Source: Micromussa lordhowensis (lineage: Eukaryota; Cnidaria; Anthozoa; Scleractinia; Lobophylliidae). Taken from it: DNA of 64,000 nt. Below the pieces are notes generated by a model. That model saw only the letters and a list, made by a program, of their open reading frames with translations, did not search any database and had not been told where the DNA came from. The translations under genes and the position numbers were made by a program. This document shows positions 1 to 12,300 of the stretch, in pieces (within the stretch, counting starts at the first letter, position 1; every line of letters starts with the position of its first letter). Where the stretch lies: positions 21,600,798 to 21,664,797 of the forward strand of contig OZ026600.1 in the NCBI GenBank assembly GCA_964020085.1, written 5' to 3'.

Positions 1-899
1 AGTTTAAGGCTTCCTATAGTTTTGCCATTGCACGCGCGCTGATAATGAAAGCTCAAGTAATCTGTGCGCGCTCAAAGGAAAACATCAGTGTTTTTCGATT
101 TTTATGACGTCAACATGATCACAAAAAGCAAAACTGACAGTAAATTTTCTCACGTTTCTTCGGTGAATTTTTTTTTAAACTTGGCGGAGTTGTAACCACA
201 TACATTTCCTGAAAAATACCTTATTTTTGTTAAAATCTGTCAGAGATAATCTAATATATTAAGAAAAATGACAAATTACAGAATATTGGAAAAATCGTCT
301 GAACAACCTTGACTTTTTACCGATTCACAATGTTAGGCAATATCATTTCTATGATGTGGCAGAGTATGAAAAAATTTCACCGAAGAAAAGTGTAGATATT
401 AAGGAGTTTAGACCCAACTGAGGAATATATCTGCCTGTTATTAGATGAGATGTTGCCATGGTAACGGCCTTAATCCAAAAATTGGCCACCAAAAAATAAG
501 CCTTATTTCAAGAGTATCCATACTGGTAAATCTCTACAGGGAAAACTTTCAGATAAATTAAGTTTCCTTACTCGCTCGCGTTCTGCGGAGCCACCTTAAA
601 TGACGGACTCCGTAACTGTGATTAATAAACAACTATTCACCGAAGTGGAGGTGGCTAGCGGTGTATATTATCACACTGTTTTAGTACATACTTCTAAAAC
701 AGTGACATAATATACACCACAAAACATTAATTTGGATGATTTCTTCACTTGTTATGGATGCAAACCGGGACGCCATTTTTTCCCAAGTTGCTCGGAGGTA
801 AATAGCACAGGATATCCGCAGTTTGATGAGCCAATCAGCACACGCGTTTAACACTATCTACTGTTTTAGTATATACTAATTACAGATATTATCTGTTAG
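1..899. other. AT-rich non-coding stretch with a strong hairpin
   Basis: No reading frame here looks like a protein. The only structured sequence is the near-perfect hairpin described separately at 660-718. A second copy of its tip, the string CTGTTTTAGTATATACT, occurs near 860-877, so both may be parts of a small hairpin-type repeat. A splice-acceptor-like TTAG at 896-899 leads into the decayed gene that follows. Confidence 0.5.
660..718. repeat. Long hairpin, 25-bp arms (MITE-like)
   Basis: The left arm at 660-684 starts GGTGTATATTA and the right arm at 694-718 ends TAATATACACC. The arms are complementary except for a three-base block, with a 9-base loop between them. The arrangement suggests the core of a small foldback element, or an inverted repeat able to extrude as a cruciform. 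No target duplication could be identified with confidence. Confidence 0.7.
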
Positions 900-2010
900 A
901 TTTTAGATGCGGCATCGCCTACCAACGAACACATATCTTCATCAGAATCTTCAGACTTTGAGGATGACAATCTACTGTCCTCCATCATCAAGGTGCGCCC
1001 GATGCAGCAGGAAGATACGATGCAGAACTTCTCCGATGAGGACGACGAAGGTCTGAGTGTTACAGACTTGCTCTCTAAAGCTATCAGCACCGTCAATGAC
1101 ACGTCAAATGTAAGTAATGGAGTATTTTTAATCTGGAATCGTAGTGAAGGGCAATATTTTCCCATTTACTATTCATTGCTTACCAGTAATTAAAATTTCA
1201 CACATGTGTGTTACTTTCTTATTATAGCGGTTGCAACAAAATAGCGAAAACGCCTGAGGACACGAGGCCGTGACCTCAGAGTTACACCTAATGAGGACTA
1301 TATTGGAGCGCCTGGAGTGCTCATTTGCCAGGCAGGAGGCGAAGATTGACAGGCAGGAGGCTTAGCTTGACCGGCTGCTGGAAGAGATGACAAAGGCCCC
1401 AGCGACTGTGCCCCATACTCCTCAGTGTCTTCCACCTGTACCAGCCTTAATGCAGCCACCGAGTTATGGGACGCCATCATTTGAGTATCCGCTGAGGCCG
1501 CAAGAGATGGAGGTGTTCAATACAACACCGTCCCCTATGATGCAGAGTCAGAGACTATCGGAGAACATAAATGTAACAGGTAACTGTTAAAGTATAACTA
1601 CCATAGCATGGATAATATAGTATACATATAGTTGTTGATTGGCGAATACAACACAATATTGTTATGAACTCGTAGCCTTGATAAAAATCAGCAATTCTTA
1701 ACAATCAAGGACTAAAATTACCTAAAAATACAGGGATTATTTTGTATTGCTACTTCTTGTTTGATAGTTTCTACTAAAGGACAAGGCCGCTCGATCTACA
1801 TATAAAGTGTAGTACAAAACTAGAATCAGTCGTTCCTCAAACTTACACTTTGTCTTTCCTTTATTATTTCCAGAGGAAGTGCTAACAGCCTTTGCATTCC
1901 AATGCCGAAGCACCGAAGACCGTATCCGAATGTGGGAGCAGTGTAAAGTAAGCATCGGTAAACGATGCCAAAACTTAAGAAAAATGGACAAGCAAACCCG
2001 CTCGGATTAG
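900..2010 (+). pseudogene. Decayed three-exon gene, product not recognised
   Basis: Three exons can be assembled with matching splice phases: 900-1109 (phase 0, donor GTAAGT), 1228-1579 (acceptor TTATTATAG, donor GTAACT, phase 1) and 1874-2010 (acceptor ATTTCCAG, ending TAG). Exon 1 encodes a Ser/Asp/Glu-rich acidic segment. Exon 2 encodes a charged helical stretch with a tandem RQEA unit followed by a Pro-rich linker. Exon 3 encodes a short basic helix-like segment. Exon 2 holds two in-frame stops (TGA near 1255, TAG near 1363 inside the RQEA repeat), so the frame is dead. The acidic-coiled-coil-basic order resembles accessory proteins of DNA transposons, but I cannot name a family. It could also be the 3' end of a host gene. 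Confidence 0.45.
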
Positions 2011-2252
2011 AAGTTCATTAAGGTTTAAAGATTTTTTTCCTTTGAATGTTTTTACTCTATGCTTTTCAAGTCGTTAATTTGTATAGTTATTGCGAATTGA
2101 AAAATTATTATAAGGTAACTAAGCCGAAATAAGAAAAAGGGAAAAGCAAACCCGCTCAGATTAAAAGTTCATGTTAAGATTTGCTAAGATTTTTTTTTCG
2201 TTTGAGTTTTGAAAATTGATGTATTTACTCTAGGCATCTCGTTATTATAAGG
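1978..2252. repeat. Diverged direct duplication of about 140 bp
   Basis: The block 1978-2118 (AAGCAAACCCGCTC..., then a T-rich run, ending in ATTATAAGG) is repeated as 2131-2252 with the same order of motifs and many differences. The first copy contains the stop codon of the decayed gene ending at 2010, so the duplication covers its 3' end. Confidence 0.55.
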
Positions 2253-4599
2253 CAACTTTAGGCTATCTCGGCTTTTTGAGCTCAGTTGCTATATGTATCT
2301 GTTGTAAAACGTTTTATTAAATTTTTAAAACACGGATCTCTGTGTATTTTCTCGGTGCAAATGTGTTTAGGATGAGATAGGGTAACAATCTCTTTATATC
2401 ATAGGGAATTAAAGTAGAAAAAAAATTACGGCTCATAAAACAACTTTCCAACCTTTGTTTTATTAAGCCCCAACAATAGCCGGGTATACGGGAGCTCTCA
2501 CCTAGTTCCGCTGATTCGAATTGTGAGCGAGTTCGTATTCAAGAACCCGAGGTTCGTTGTCCAATTTAAGAGTTCGTCAACACGGACTTTGGAGAAAATT
2601 AGAGGCTGTTCACGATCTAAAAATACTGAAAACTCCGAATAGGGAATAACAGTAGTCTGCGAACACAGACGCGTTTCTGACCGATGCGTTTGTCTCTCCC
2701 GGCGTGACGGAAACAAAGCAATGATCGGAAGTACATCTGTTTGACGCAGTCAGGCAAGTTGAAACGCAAGGGAACTGGGATCGAATTAACAAAAGCACAT
2801 GGTCTTACGAGCGATTGGCATTGACTCGAAAATTAATGTTCATCAACGTAGAAACGTTCATAACAAACCATCAAACATGTGAAATTTATTTATTTGCGGA
2901 CGTCAGCCACGTAACTTCAGATATTTTGGGTTTTCTGTGGAACAAACAGAGGTTGCTGACATTACGAGAATGGTAAGTCGCTCAGAAATCTGTTCAGTAC
3001 GTCACACCGTTTCTCAACTGAGCCAAGCCAGCGAATTGCTTAAAACTCTTCCGCAATAGCATTTCTACCCTTTGTATGTTAGATGCGTGACTTATTTACA
3101 CATTCAACGATTGAAAATTACAACTCGTAAGTTATCCGCTTCAATTGAAAAGCACAGTCACGAATGAAAAACAAAGATATATTTCGTGTAAGTTACATAA
3201 CCAGTCGATCATATCAATCACGTAGAGGAGTTAACGCTGCTAAACAATTGTTGAGTGTCTAGCGAAATTGCGCGTCTTGGCTGGCGAAGTAACTCGAATT
3301 GTCGTTGAGGCAACGAAAGTTCTTGGATATATCGCTCTTTGTTCCAGCGAAAAAGCGTTCGAAATGTCGCGAAGTTCCGTTTGAACTTTTACACGAACTT
3401 TCGCGCGAAAGTTCGGGGGAACAAAGAACGAAATTCGCGCATTTCACTTGCATTACTTTTGCACAATACTGTATTTGAGTTATATTTTACTTTTTTTAGG
3501 TCAGCACCTGAAATTTAGTGTGTATCGTTGAATGATTTCGAAATATTCGCCATGAAAATTGGCTGAATTTTACGCTAGAAGTAAAAATCCATATTTATTT
3601 ACACCAGTCTACTGACTGTCTTGTTAAGTGGTAAAATTAAAACACTGAGATTCTCAGTTATTTTAGTGTTTTCCTTCAATTTTCTTTTCAGTTCAGTCGT
3701 CAAACTTGTGTGTTGTGTTGAACGCAAGCTGCTTCCATTCACGAATAAACAACTAAGCTTATTTAAAATTTGTCGCTGCGTTGATTTTACTCAGTAACAC
3801 ACCAAACTTAATCCCTAAAATTAACCTTGTGTTATCTTGGCAATGCTTTTTTTTTCAATCAGTCATCGAGTGTTAAAAATAGGTCCGTGGTCCGTTCTTT
3901 TTGTCTTGAAACGTACAAAAAAGGACTCTCGCTTAATTATTTTGCCAAATCCTCTGATGATAAGGTTAAAAGAAAAAATAGCTTTTAAGTGGTATCAGCA
4001 ATTCTGCTAAATGCTACAGTATTCTGTATAATTATGTAGCAGTCAATTAATCCAGTATTGTCAGCACAGCTGTTATTGTTTAATTTCTGAAAACTGTTCA
4101 ATCTGGGATTTAATTTGGCCAGTTTTCAACAAGGACTTTGAGTAAAAACGCCGAAAAATTCCAGTCTGGGAAAAAATAGGACAGTTTGTCTTAGCCAAAT
4201 GAAATTAAGCTATTTACTTAACTAATTTCAGATCTATGGTAATTCCTTATCAGTTTGTTTCCAAATACTATCAAAGTAAATTTGCTTCTTGTTGGTTGTA
4301 CTGTTTGGACAACAGGAATAACTGATTAATTTTTCCCCATTTTCAGGCAGTACAATAGGTTAGATTGTCCTCTCTTGGGCAATGTAATGAAGTTCTTGTT
4401 TGCAATAATTATTCTCGTGTCCAAGTGTCAAATTATATGAATAGAATTATTCTCAGTAAATTGGACAATTCTCCCCTCCCCATCCTCAGGCCAAATTGTG
4501 ACAACCTGGTTTGTTTGTTCTGGTAACTTTTTTTGTTTGAAAACTTATTCCTCTGTGAATTGCCATCAGTCTCATAAGGTTTGTACTCTTTCCTTATAG
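2011..4599. other. Non-coding region with nested inverted repeats
   Basis: No convincing exon was found. Apart from the tail of the duplication (to 2252) and the palindromic block at 3333-3430, it is AT-rich sequence. The last bases, ending CCTTATAG at 4599, are a good splice acceptor for the Myb-like gene that follows, so an upstream exon or intron of that gene probably lies here. I could not find the expected left terminal repeat of the Harbinger element in this stretch. Confidence 0.4.
3333..3430. repeat. Nested inverted repeat with a 22-bp perfect palindrome
   Basis: The outer arms are 3333-3345 (CGCTCTTTGTTCC) and 3418-3430 (GGAACAAAGAACG), complementary but for one base. Inside, 3394-3415 is a perfect 22-bp palindrome centred on TTCGCGCGAA. 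The intervening bases repeat CGAA and TTCG motifs, so the whole block can fold into one long imperfect hairpin. This fits a foldback repeat or the end of a MITE. Confidence 0.6.
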
Positions 4600-5340
4600 C
4601 CAAGCGATGAAATGGACCGAGGCTCACGATATATTCTTCCTCAAAGAGATTCTTCAATTTCAACCTTGGCAGCACAAAAAAGGCACCGTCGAGAGGGGTG
4701 AAGCTTGGGGAAATCTTGCTTGTCACCTTGGAAGATCGATTGACCCAGTTTTTCGTGTAAGGCAACGTTCAGTACGTGACAGATACCTGGTTCTTTGAAA
4801 GGCGCTTCAGGAAGAAAGTTTCTGAGGACAAAAAAAGCATCCGGAACATCTCCCGAGCCAAGTGAAGATTTGATGATGGAAGAAATAGTCTCCTTATTTG
4901 ATGAGGCAGATAGGCTAAATGATTCCAAAAAGAAGAAAATACAAGAAGAAGCTTCTCAAGCAGAAGAAATGCGAAATATGAGTCTGGAAACATTTAAACA
5001 AAGTCAAGAGAGAAGCCAAGATGGCCAGCCAAAACAGAAGAAAAAGAAAAGAGCAAGTGGAGCAGGCACCATGACATTCCTGAAAGAAAGAGTTGAAATT
5101 GAATCTCGGCAAAGGTTGGAGGAACTGAAGTTAAGGAGACAAGAACTACAAGTGGAGAAGGAGGCGAAAGAAGCTGAATTGAATTTGAGAGCTAAAGAAC
5201 ACAAGGAAAGAGTAGAGCAACAGCGGATTGCCACTCAATTGCAGCAACAGCTACAGCATATGAATATGGCTTTATTGCAGCAGCAACAGCAGCAAACTGA
5301 GGCACTTATGACCTTGCTACAAAAGTTTACAGACAAATAG
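4600..5340 (+). pseudogene. Harbinger-associated Myb/SANT-like DNA-binding protein, frameshifted
   Basis: After the acceptor at 4599, an ATG at 4607 opens a Myb/SANT-like domain: MKWTEAHDIFFLKEIL, then GEAWGNLA and QRSVRDRY. This is the trihelix-type domain that partners HARBI1-type transposases in invertebrates. The rest is an acidic linker, a KKKKRASG basic patch (nuclear-signal-like) and a long charged coiled coil ending in a Gln-rich tail at 5230-5320, with stop at 5338-5340. Two single-base lesions shift the frame: at about 4793-4797, where a TGA follows RYLVL, and at about 4833-4841, where the original phase relationship to the coiled coil resumes. The family protein is about 240 residues, so the gene is essentially full length but broken. 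It converges on the transposase at 5928-6995, the usual layout of an autonomous PIF/Harbinger element. Confidence 0.75.
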
Positions 5341-5927
5341 AACTATCTGGTAAAGTTCTTAAAACTCTCCCCTTCAGAGAGAGTTTCATAGTTCTTTATT
5401 GTCAGTAAATGGTTTGTTTATTTTGTATTAACTAGACAATCAGTTATGTGATCGTTAAAAGTTGTTCAAGATGTAAAACTTCATCTTGGAAATTTAGAGG
5501 ACACGTGAAGCTAAGGAAATTAGGAAGTTGTTGTTACATGATAAGGATCGTTTAAAGTCGATCAAATTGTTTCTATTAAACAACAAACTGGTCATTAAAC
5601 TACACTCTTTCTTTATTATAAGAGTTTTAAAAGGAAATCGAGGATGAAATTTGCCAAATTTAATAAGATAATTATTTTAAGGATAGAAAAATTTCACCTT
5701 GCCGTTTTTGAATTATAAGCCCCTAAAGCTGTCAGGTGGTTTTAGCAGGTGATACTGCTGCTATGGTAACCTATTTTGTCATAAAAAATTACAACACATT
5801 CACCAATGATGGGGCAGATTTTTTTGTATGTTGATTGTAGCATCAACTGATTAAGAGTGGTTATAACGATCCATTAGAATTTAAGAGCAGGAAGCTTTTT
5901 TGAGCCACCTTAGCAATGTTCCTTTTA
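5341..5927. other. Convergent 3' spacer of the Harbinger element
   Basis: This AT-rich, frame-poor stretch separates the two convergent Harbinger genes and should hold both 3' untranslated ends. I see no further coding sequence in it. Confidence 0.5.
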
Positions 5928-6995
5928 TCACTGCAAGTAGTCCTGGACAGTTGGGGGAGAAATCTGGAAAAATGTTGAAGTAGGGGTGCCATACAAACAT
6001 GCCCGGGTGTTGTGCATCAGAGCACACGTAATATACATTTTGCCAACGACACTTAGACATATCTTTAAATTTTTCTTGAAGTCCAAGAATTTAAAATAGT
6101 TCACGACATCGCCAAAAATCCACTCAACTGAAACTCTCACCTCACTCATTGACTTATTCCAAGCCTTTTGAATGTTTGTTAACTGAGCACCGCAAAATGG
6201 ACCCTGAAGTTGAGGTCGGAGGGGGTACGCTGGGTCACCATATACACATAAGGTGTCTCTGTGAGGGTTGAACGAAAGACGCTGAAGTTGGTTCAGCACT
6301 TGCGATTACGTCAACATTGCGCTGTCATGCCTTTTTCCTTCCACAGGGCCATAAAGGTTAGCAGTTAGGCCGTTTGGTGTAGCGATAGATTGAAATTTAA
6401 TTGAATGCACTTTCTTATGGCCACTGTACATTACACGTTGCTTTCTGCCTGGACGAGAGATGGGTCTTACAGTTCCGTCAATAAAACCCCAACAGTTTTG
6501 GAGCCCCGCCCCCTTCTCGTTGATAACTTCTGTGAATGTTTGCAAATGTGGGCAACTTGACCATGGCGGGTTTAAATCCAATAGCAAATGTCTCCAACTA
6601 GTGTAAATGGCATTCATCACAGCGTTTGAGATCATACAAAGTGGAGGCTCGGGTCCCGCGAATCTTGGTATCAAATCCACATACCTGCAAGGGTAGGCAA
6701 ACCTTTTCAGAAATACGCAAAAGGCCTTTGTTCTGTCCACGTTCACGGCGTTGTAGCAGAGAATTCAATCTGGAAGATTCGAAATCTCACTCATTTCGTA
6801 TGTATCGTTTTTGTAAAACCTGAACTCTGTCTTGCATTCGTCGTCCGTCATCAGGTCAAGATCAAATCGTTCGTAGCTCCAATATGGAATATCAGGATTT
6901 TGGGGAGATTTGACATCATATAGAAGCAAGCATTCCGTAGCATTGATCATATTACAGGCAAAAGATAGAAGAATATTGTCTCTTACTTTTGGCAT
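5928..6995 (-). pseudogene. PIF/Harbinger (HARBI1-like, DDE_Tnp_4) transposase with two in-frame stops
   Basis: Reading from the ATG at 6995 down to the TGA at 5928-5930, one frame of 356 codons is uninterrupted except for TGA at 6765-6767 and TAA at 6306-6308. No frameshift was seen. The length matches a typical HARBI1-like transposase. The DDE motif residues are visible: D in GFIDGT, D in GDPAYPL and E in VSVEWIFGD; RHDSAML is also conserved. The N-terminal part contains the helix-turn-helix-like region preceding PCRYVDLIPRF. Clean nonsense changes without indels suggest fairly recent death. The enzyme would cut at 3-bp TWA targets with the Myb-like partner encoded on the other strand. Confidence 0.85.
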
Positions 6996-8634
6996 GATAT
7001 AATCAGCAAGAAAGAACTCAACAAAATTCACAAGTAAATAAACACACAAGTTCACAAAGCTGGCAGTTTAAGTTCTTTTCGTAATGTAAACTTTTGGCGG
7101 GAACACCGACAGCAACCGACGGACTCGACCCAGTCCCCTTACGTCGCCGTCGCCGTTTTCGTTGTCGTATCGTAAGGTCTCTAATAACCTATAGAGAAAA
7201 CCACTGGATGATGGTAATGTAGCTTAGAGTCTCAATGAGTGTATATATTTTCAAGCTTTTACAGCTCATATTGAACTTAATCACTGAAAAGTAAGCAATT
7301 CAAAATAGAATAGAAGCTGGTTTTGAACAAACTCATGCCAGTTAAAGAAAGTAATGATTAATCAAATTTTCTTTAGAGTTGAAGATAAAAGAATTGTGTA
7401 ATACAGCAGAATGTTATTACTTTTTAATGTAAGGTGGTGTGTGGCGTTATAATGCATGTCTAGAGATTTTCAAACAATCATAACTCTCTGAAGTGTTTTG
7501 GCTCCATATTTTCATTGATACAGATTTGCTCTAAACTATTTTTCATAACAAGTAATTATCGGTTAGAAATATTGTGTTTCTCATATGATACTCCTCAACA
7601 TCTCTTGTAGTTCTGGCTTTGGTGTTGTCTCAACTGAGGATGATGTTGTCATGGATGAAAAAGGAGAGAAGAGGAAAATCAACTGTGGGACAGAAAAAGG
7701 AAACAAAAGCAAAAACCACAGAACAGTAGCTACAACAACCTTTAAAACGAAAGTTTTAATAATAAATGCAGACAATGAAAAGGGGTTAGTTTATGGTTTT
7801 CAACAATAACAACCCTTTTTAGGAAGTACCTAGACCACTAATCATTACATACTGTCAACAAGGAAACAGATTAACTTTCAAGAAAACCACAATGTATCTA
7901 CCTTGTGATAATTGATATTAAATGCCTGAGGCACCATACTTTATGATTTATAAACACTGTTGTGAGTGAACCGAAACCCAAAGAAATGACTGGGGAAGGA
8001 AGTGTACGGAAAATGATGGAGCACATGAGCATGATGAGCATGTGATAGTATGAATGGAACCTTTGTGGAGTCTAGCGAATATATCGTGCTAGGTTACAGT
8101 GGACTTTGCCAAAGAGAAAGATACATTGTAGTCAAATAATCGCTTACTGTTCATTGTTCTGTCTTGTACTTTGGACTAGTATCTATCGTTACTTAGTATA
8201 AAGTGTTGCACATTGTGTGACCTAGGAACAGAGACATCCTTGTTGCTAGTATTACGGTGAGTGTGTTGACAAAGGGCCTAATTCTCAGGCTTATTAACCT
8301 CAGTTTATGCTAGCATAAACTTGGACTTAAAAAAAAACCTTTAATAAATGCATCTTCTTTCAAGTGAAGTAAGAAAAATTATGCAACTATTTTAGTTTGT
8401 AAATAAATTGTTTGTTGACTGCCTGTTTAATACTTTTTTTCTGCAGGAGTTCTGGTATTTGCAAAGCCATGTGCCATTGTTGTCCAAACAAAGAAATTGT
8501 TCAGCTCCGAAGGAAAGTCACAAGTATACGCACATGTGCACAACTTGCTGAGCAATAAAGTTATGAAGACATAGGTCAGTTGTTGGTCAATGTTTTAATC
8601 AGGACGAAGACAACCCTTCACCATATAACACACT
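6996..8634. other. Mostly non-coding; two possible orphan exons
   Basis: The first 200 bases probably include the right end of the Harbinger element (a GC-rich run of CGTCGCCGTCGCC type near 7140-7165). Two exon-like pieces stand out. One runs from 7617 (after CTTGTAG) to a TAA at about 7809 and encodes a Lys/Asp-rich 60-residue segment. The other starts after CTGCAG near 8448 and ends at a TAA near 8561, with a short Cys-rich then basic segment. I cannot name either. They may be exons of a decayed element that the BEL insertion split from the 16.2-17.4 kb region. Confidence 0.3.
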
Positions 8635-8640
8635 ACCCCT

Positions 8641-9164
8641 ATAACGGCGATAGGTTAATCAACTGAGTCGATCCATACATCGAATATATACACCACGACG
8701 TCGAGTTAAAATGAGGTGATCCTTTAATATGGTCCAACACGTAAAAACTGAAACAAGGATACAATGACCAACTAAACCTTAACTATAGCTTAATCAATTC
8801 GAGGCACAATAAATGAAAATCACTTAGCCAACGCGAAAGCTAAAACCATTACACAACAAGAAATATGTATTTCGTAAATCACTGAATGTCGGCTACTGAA
8901 ACAATAAAATTAAAAAGGAAAATAAATTGACAGACGAGAGAATAATAACAAATAAGTAACACAATGCGCATACCTCTATCCCGATCTTGGGGCGAACAAC
9001 GTGCACGGGAAAACCAGAAATATGCAATAAATCTACGAAACCTTTGGGTGCTATCGTTGTGTAATGGAGCACCGTCGAAAACTAAAAGCACGAGGTATGC
9101 TCTATGCTTACTGCGCATGACCTATAACGTGACCGAAACTAAGTAACGCGAGGGTAACGCTACA
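8641..9164 (-). repeat. 3' LTR of the BEL element
   Basis: In element orientation it begins TGTAGCGTTACC and ends CGCCGTTAT. It matches the copy at 15720-16243 base for base by eye except position 8914 (A here, G at 15993). Short frames inside both LTRs are identical copies of each other and are not genes. Confidence 0.93.
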
Positions 9165-9180
9165 TGGCTCCTCTAAATTG
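9165..9180 (-). promoter_or_regulatory. Polypurine tract of the BEL element
   Basis: Directly upstream of the 3' LTR in element orientation lies TTTAGAGGAGCCA, a purine-rich run that abuts the LTR start TGTAG. This is the expected position and composition for the primer of plus-strand DNA synthesis. Confidence 0.6.
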
Positions 9181-9353
9181 AAATGACAATTTACAAACAC
9201 ACAGAAGAAAAGATAATGTTCCAAAGGAAAATAACATATTTAAACAGAATAACCATCAATGTTCAACAGTTCAATGTTCAGAACTTCAAATGCCTTTCAT
9301 CAGCTACGAGTACTCATCCTTTCTGGCTCCTCGGTGGGGATCCCGGTCTTCAG

Positions 9354-12300
9354 TCAAGGTTCATCACATGGAACAAGGATAACTAGTTTCTGTACAGGCC
9401 TGTCCAGGTACACAGGTGGTTTGGATCTCTTTCCACACCTGTCAAGGGAGGAGTCTGCAACCAATAACTTCACCTTTCTCACGAGTGCATCATCACTTGG
9501 ATAGGTTTCAACCACGCGTGCAAGGCGCCACTGGTTCCGGGGTAACCCTTCATCTTTGACGATGACAACATCATCTACCTTTACATTCCTGCGTGCTCTG
9601 GCCCATTTCTGTCTTGTCTGCAGCGACTGAAGAAAGTCCGCCTTCCATTTGATCCAGAATTCATTTGCTAAGTATTGGACACGGCGCCATCTCTTCTTGG
9701 AGTAAAGATCCGCTACCTGAAAGGACCCTGGAGGAGGAAGGACGACACTGGACTTCATTGTAAGTAGATGATTAGGTGTCAGCGGTTCAACACCCTCTGG
9801 AGAGCTCAGGTCGTCTACTGTCAGCGGACGGCAATTTACGATGGCCTCAGCCTCTGTCATAAAGGTGCATAGAGATTCATCGTCAAGCTGTGAACCATGG
9901 CGCATGAGGAGGGCCTCCAGAATGTTCCGCACAGTTCGAATTTGCCGCTCCCATACACCTCCCATGTGGCTTGCATGGGGTACGTTCATTTTGTACACCA
10001 CCCAATCACAGTTTCTCTTCAATAGTTCTTGTCTTACTTTGTCTTGATCCAGCTCTGCAAGAGCCTGCTGAAGTTCATTCTTCGCACCCACAAAATTTGT
10101 TCCCTGGTCTGATCGAAGTTGACGAACTGGGCCCCGGCGGCCAACAAAACGGCGGTAAGCATTGATGAAGGAGTCTGCTGTTAGGGAATTAGCAACTTCC
10201 AGGTGAACTGCCCTTGATGCCAAACAAGTGAAAAGGACTCCATATCTCTTGAGCTGACGGCGCCCCTCCTTTACGTGCCAGGGGCCAAAGTAGTCAACCG
10301 CGCAATATGAAAAGGGGGGAGCAGGCTGGACTCTATCTTCTGGAAGGTTGGCCATTCTTTGTTCTTGCACCGTTCCCCTCAATTTCTGGCAAGACACACA
10401 TCTTGAAATGTGGTTAGACACATTGGAACTCCCACCAATGATCCAGAATCCTGCTGACCTGATCTGATTAAGCGTCATTCCACGTCCCTGATGCTCTACC
10501 ATGCTGTGGAAATGAGAGATGATAAGGCCTGTCACATGTCCTTTCCTTGGGAGGATTACTGGGTGCTTGACTGCAGTCGTTAGATCAGCATGTTTCAGGC
10601 GGCCACCAACACGAAGCAAACCATTGTCATCAAGAAAAGGGTCGAGTCTGTAGAGACTGCTAGTTTTCTTCACAACCTTCATAGAGCGATCTTGAGAGCC
10701 TTGTTGTGTATTATCTGAATGGAGTAGACTGATTTCTTCCTGGAATTCTTCGCTTTGAACAGCCCTGATAATCTCTATCTCTGCATTTTGTAGTTCCTGA
10801 GTGTTAACCGGGACATACTGGTTTGTCTTGCGAACCGAGGTGCGTAGCTCCCCAGTTTGCACTTGGCCTTCCTCTTTGGGCTGCACTTGAAACTTCTTCT
10901 GAAGACGAAGGCAGACAGCAACTGCTCGTTTAGCCTTGTGCCAACTGGAAAAGTACTTTAGGTGTTCAAGAAGTGCAAAGCGTTCTTTAATTTGAGTTGT
11001 CATTGCCAAGATCTTTCTTACTTCAGGATCATCAGAAGAAATGTGCATTGGTTCTGCGTCATGAAGCGGCTGTTGATCTTCTGGTGGTTTCCAAAGGAAA
11101 TCAGGACCGATCCACCAACGCGAGTTTTCGATGAGACCCTGTGCATTTTGGCCACGTGATGCATCGTCTGCTGGATTCAGGTCAGTTTCTACATACTTCC
11201 ACTGATTTGGTGAAGTATGATCTCGGATCTGCTGAACTCTGTTCGCAACGAACACGTGAAAACGTCTTGCATCATTAGAGATATAGCCAATTACAACTTT
11301 GCTGTCAGTCCAAAATGTCTCTGTAATTTCTTCATATTCAAGTTCCCTTTGCAGAATTGCACTGATTTTCACTGATACCAAGGCAGCTGTGAGCTCAAGT
11401 CTTGGGATTGTCACAGGCTTTAATGGTGCTACACGGGATTTGGCCATAACCAAGGAACAGTGTATCTGATCCGATCGGTTGACAAGCCTAAGATAGGAGC
11501 ACTGACCATAAGCGTCCTTGCTGGCATCTGAGAAATGGTGTAATTCTACAGATTTGAGCTGTCCGAAGCCCTCTGGCTTGTAACATCTGGAAATCTTGAG
11601 ATTTGATAGTAGTGGTAGGTCTGTTCTCCATCTTTCCCATCTTGCTCTTAGTGGTTCGGGGACCTCATCATCCCAATCAGCTCCATCGCGACATAGCTCC
11701 TGAAGAATAACCTTTCCTACCAGGATGAGAGGAGCGAGCATACCGAGACGATCAAACACAGAGCTGACAGTGGAGAGGATGCCTCTTCTAGTCAGGGGTT
11801 GGTCCTTCAGCTCTACTCTAAATTGCAGGGTATCAGACTCCACACACCACTGGACACCAAGAGCACGTTCGACAGGGAGGGTATCTTTGGTGATATCCAG
11901 GTTTTGGAGGTCCTTTGAACGATCTTCATGGGGTATTGCATCGATCACAGCCTTGTGATTTGATATGAATTTGTGCAGATTGAAGCCACCCCTTGCACAT
12001 AACATCTTTGTTGTCTTCACCAGGGTAATGGCTGCATCAGGTGTAGACACCGACTTCAGCCCATCGTCAACATAAAAGTCATTCTTTACAAAGCTGGCTG
12101 CCTCACTTCCACATTGGCCTTCGTAGTCACTTGCCATCTTCTTCAAGGCAAAGTTTGCACAACCGGGTGACGAGGTAGCACCAAACAGGTGGACAGTCAT
12201 TCTGTATTCGGTTGGTTCACTGTCAAGGTTGCCGTTCTCCCACCAAAGGAAGCGGAGGAAATTACGATGCTCTGGGTTTACTTTGACCTGATGGAACATG

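Noticed and set aside
8879..9146. Open frames inside the LTRs (79 and 60 codons), duplicated at 15958-16225
   Set aside because: They exist in both LTRs because the LTRs are identical, and they match no protein pattern.
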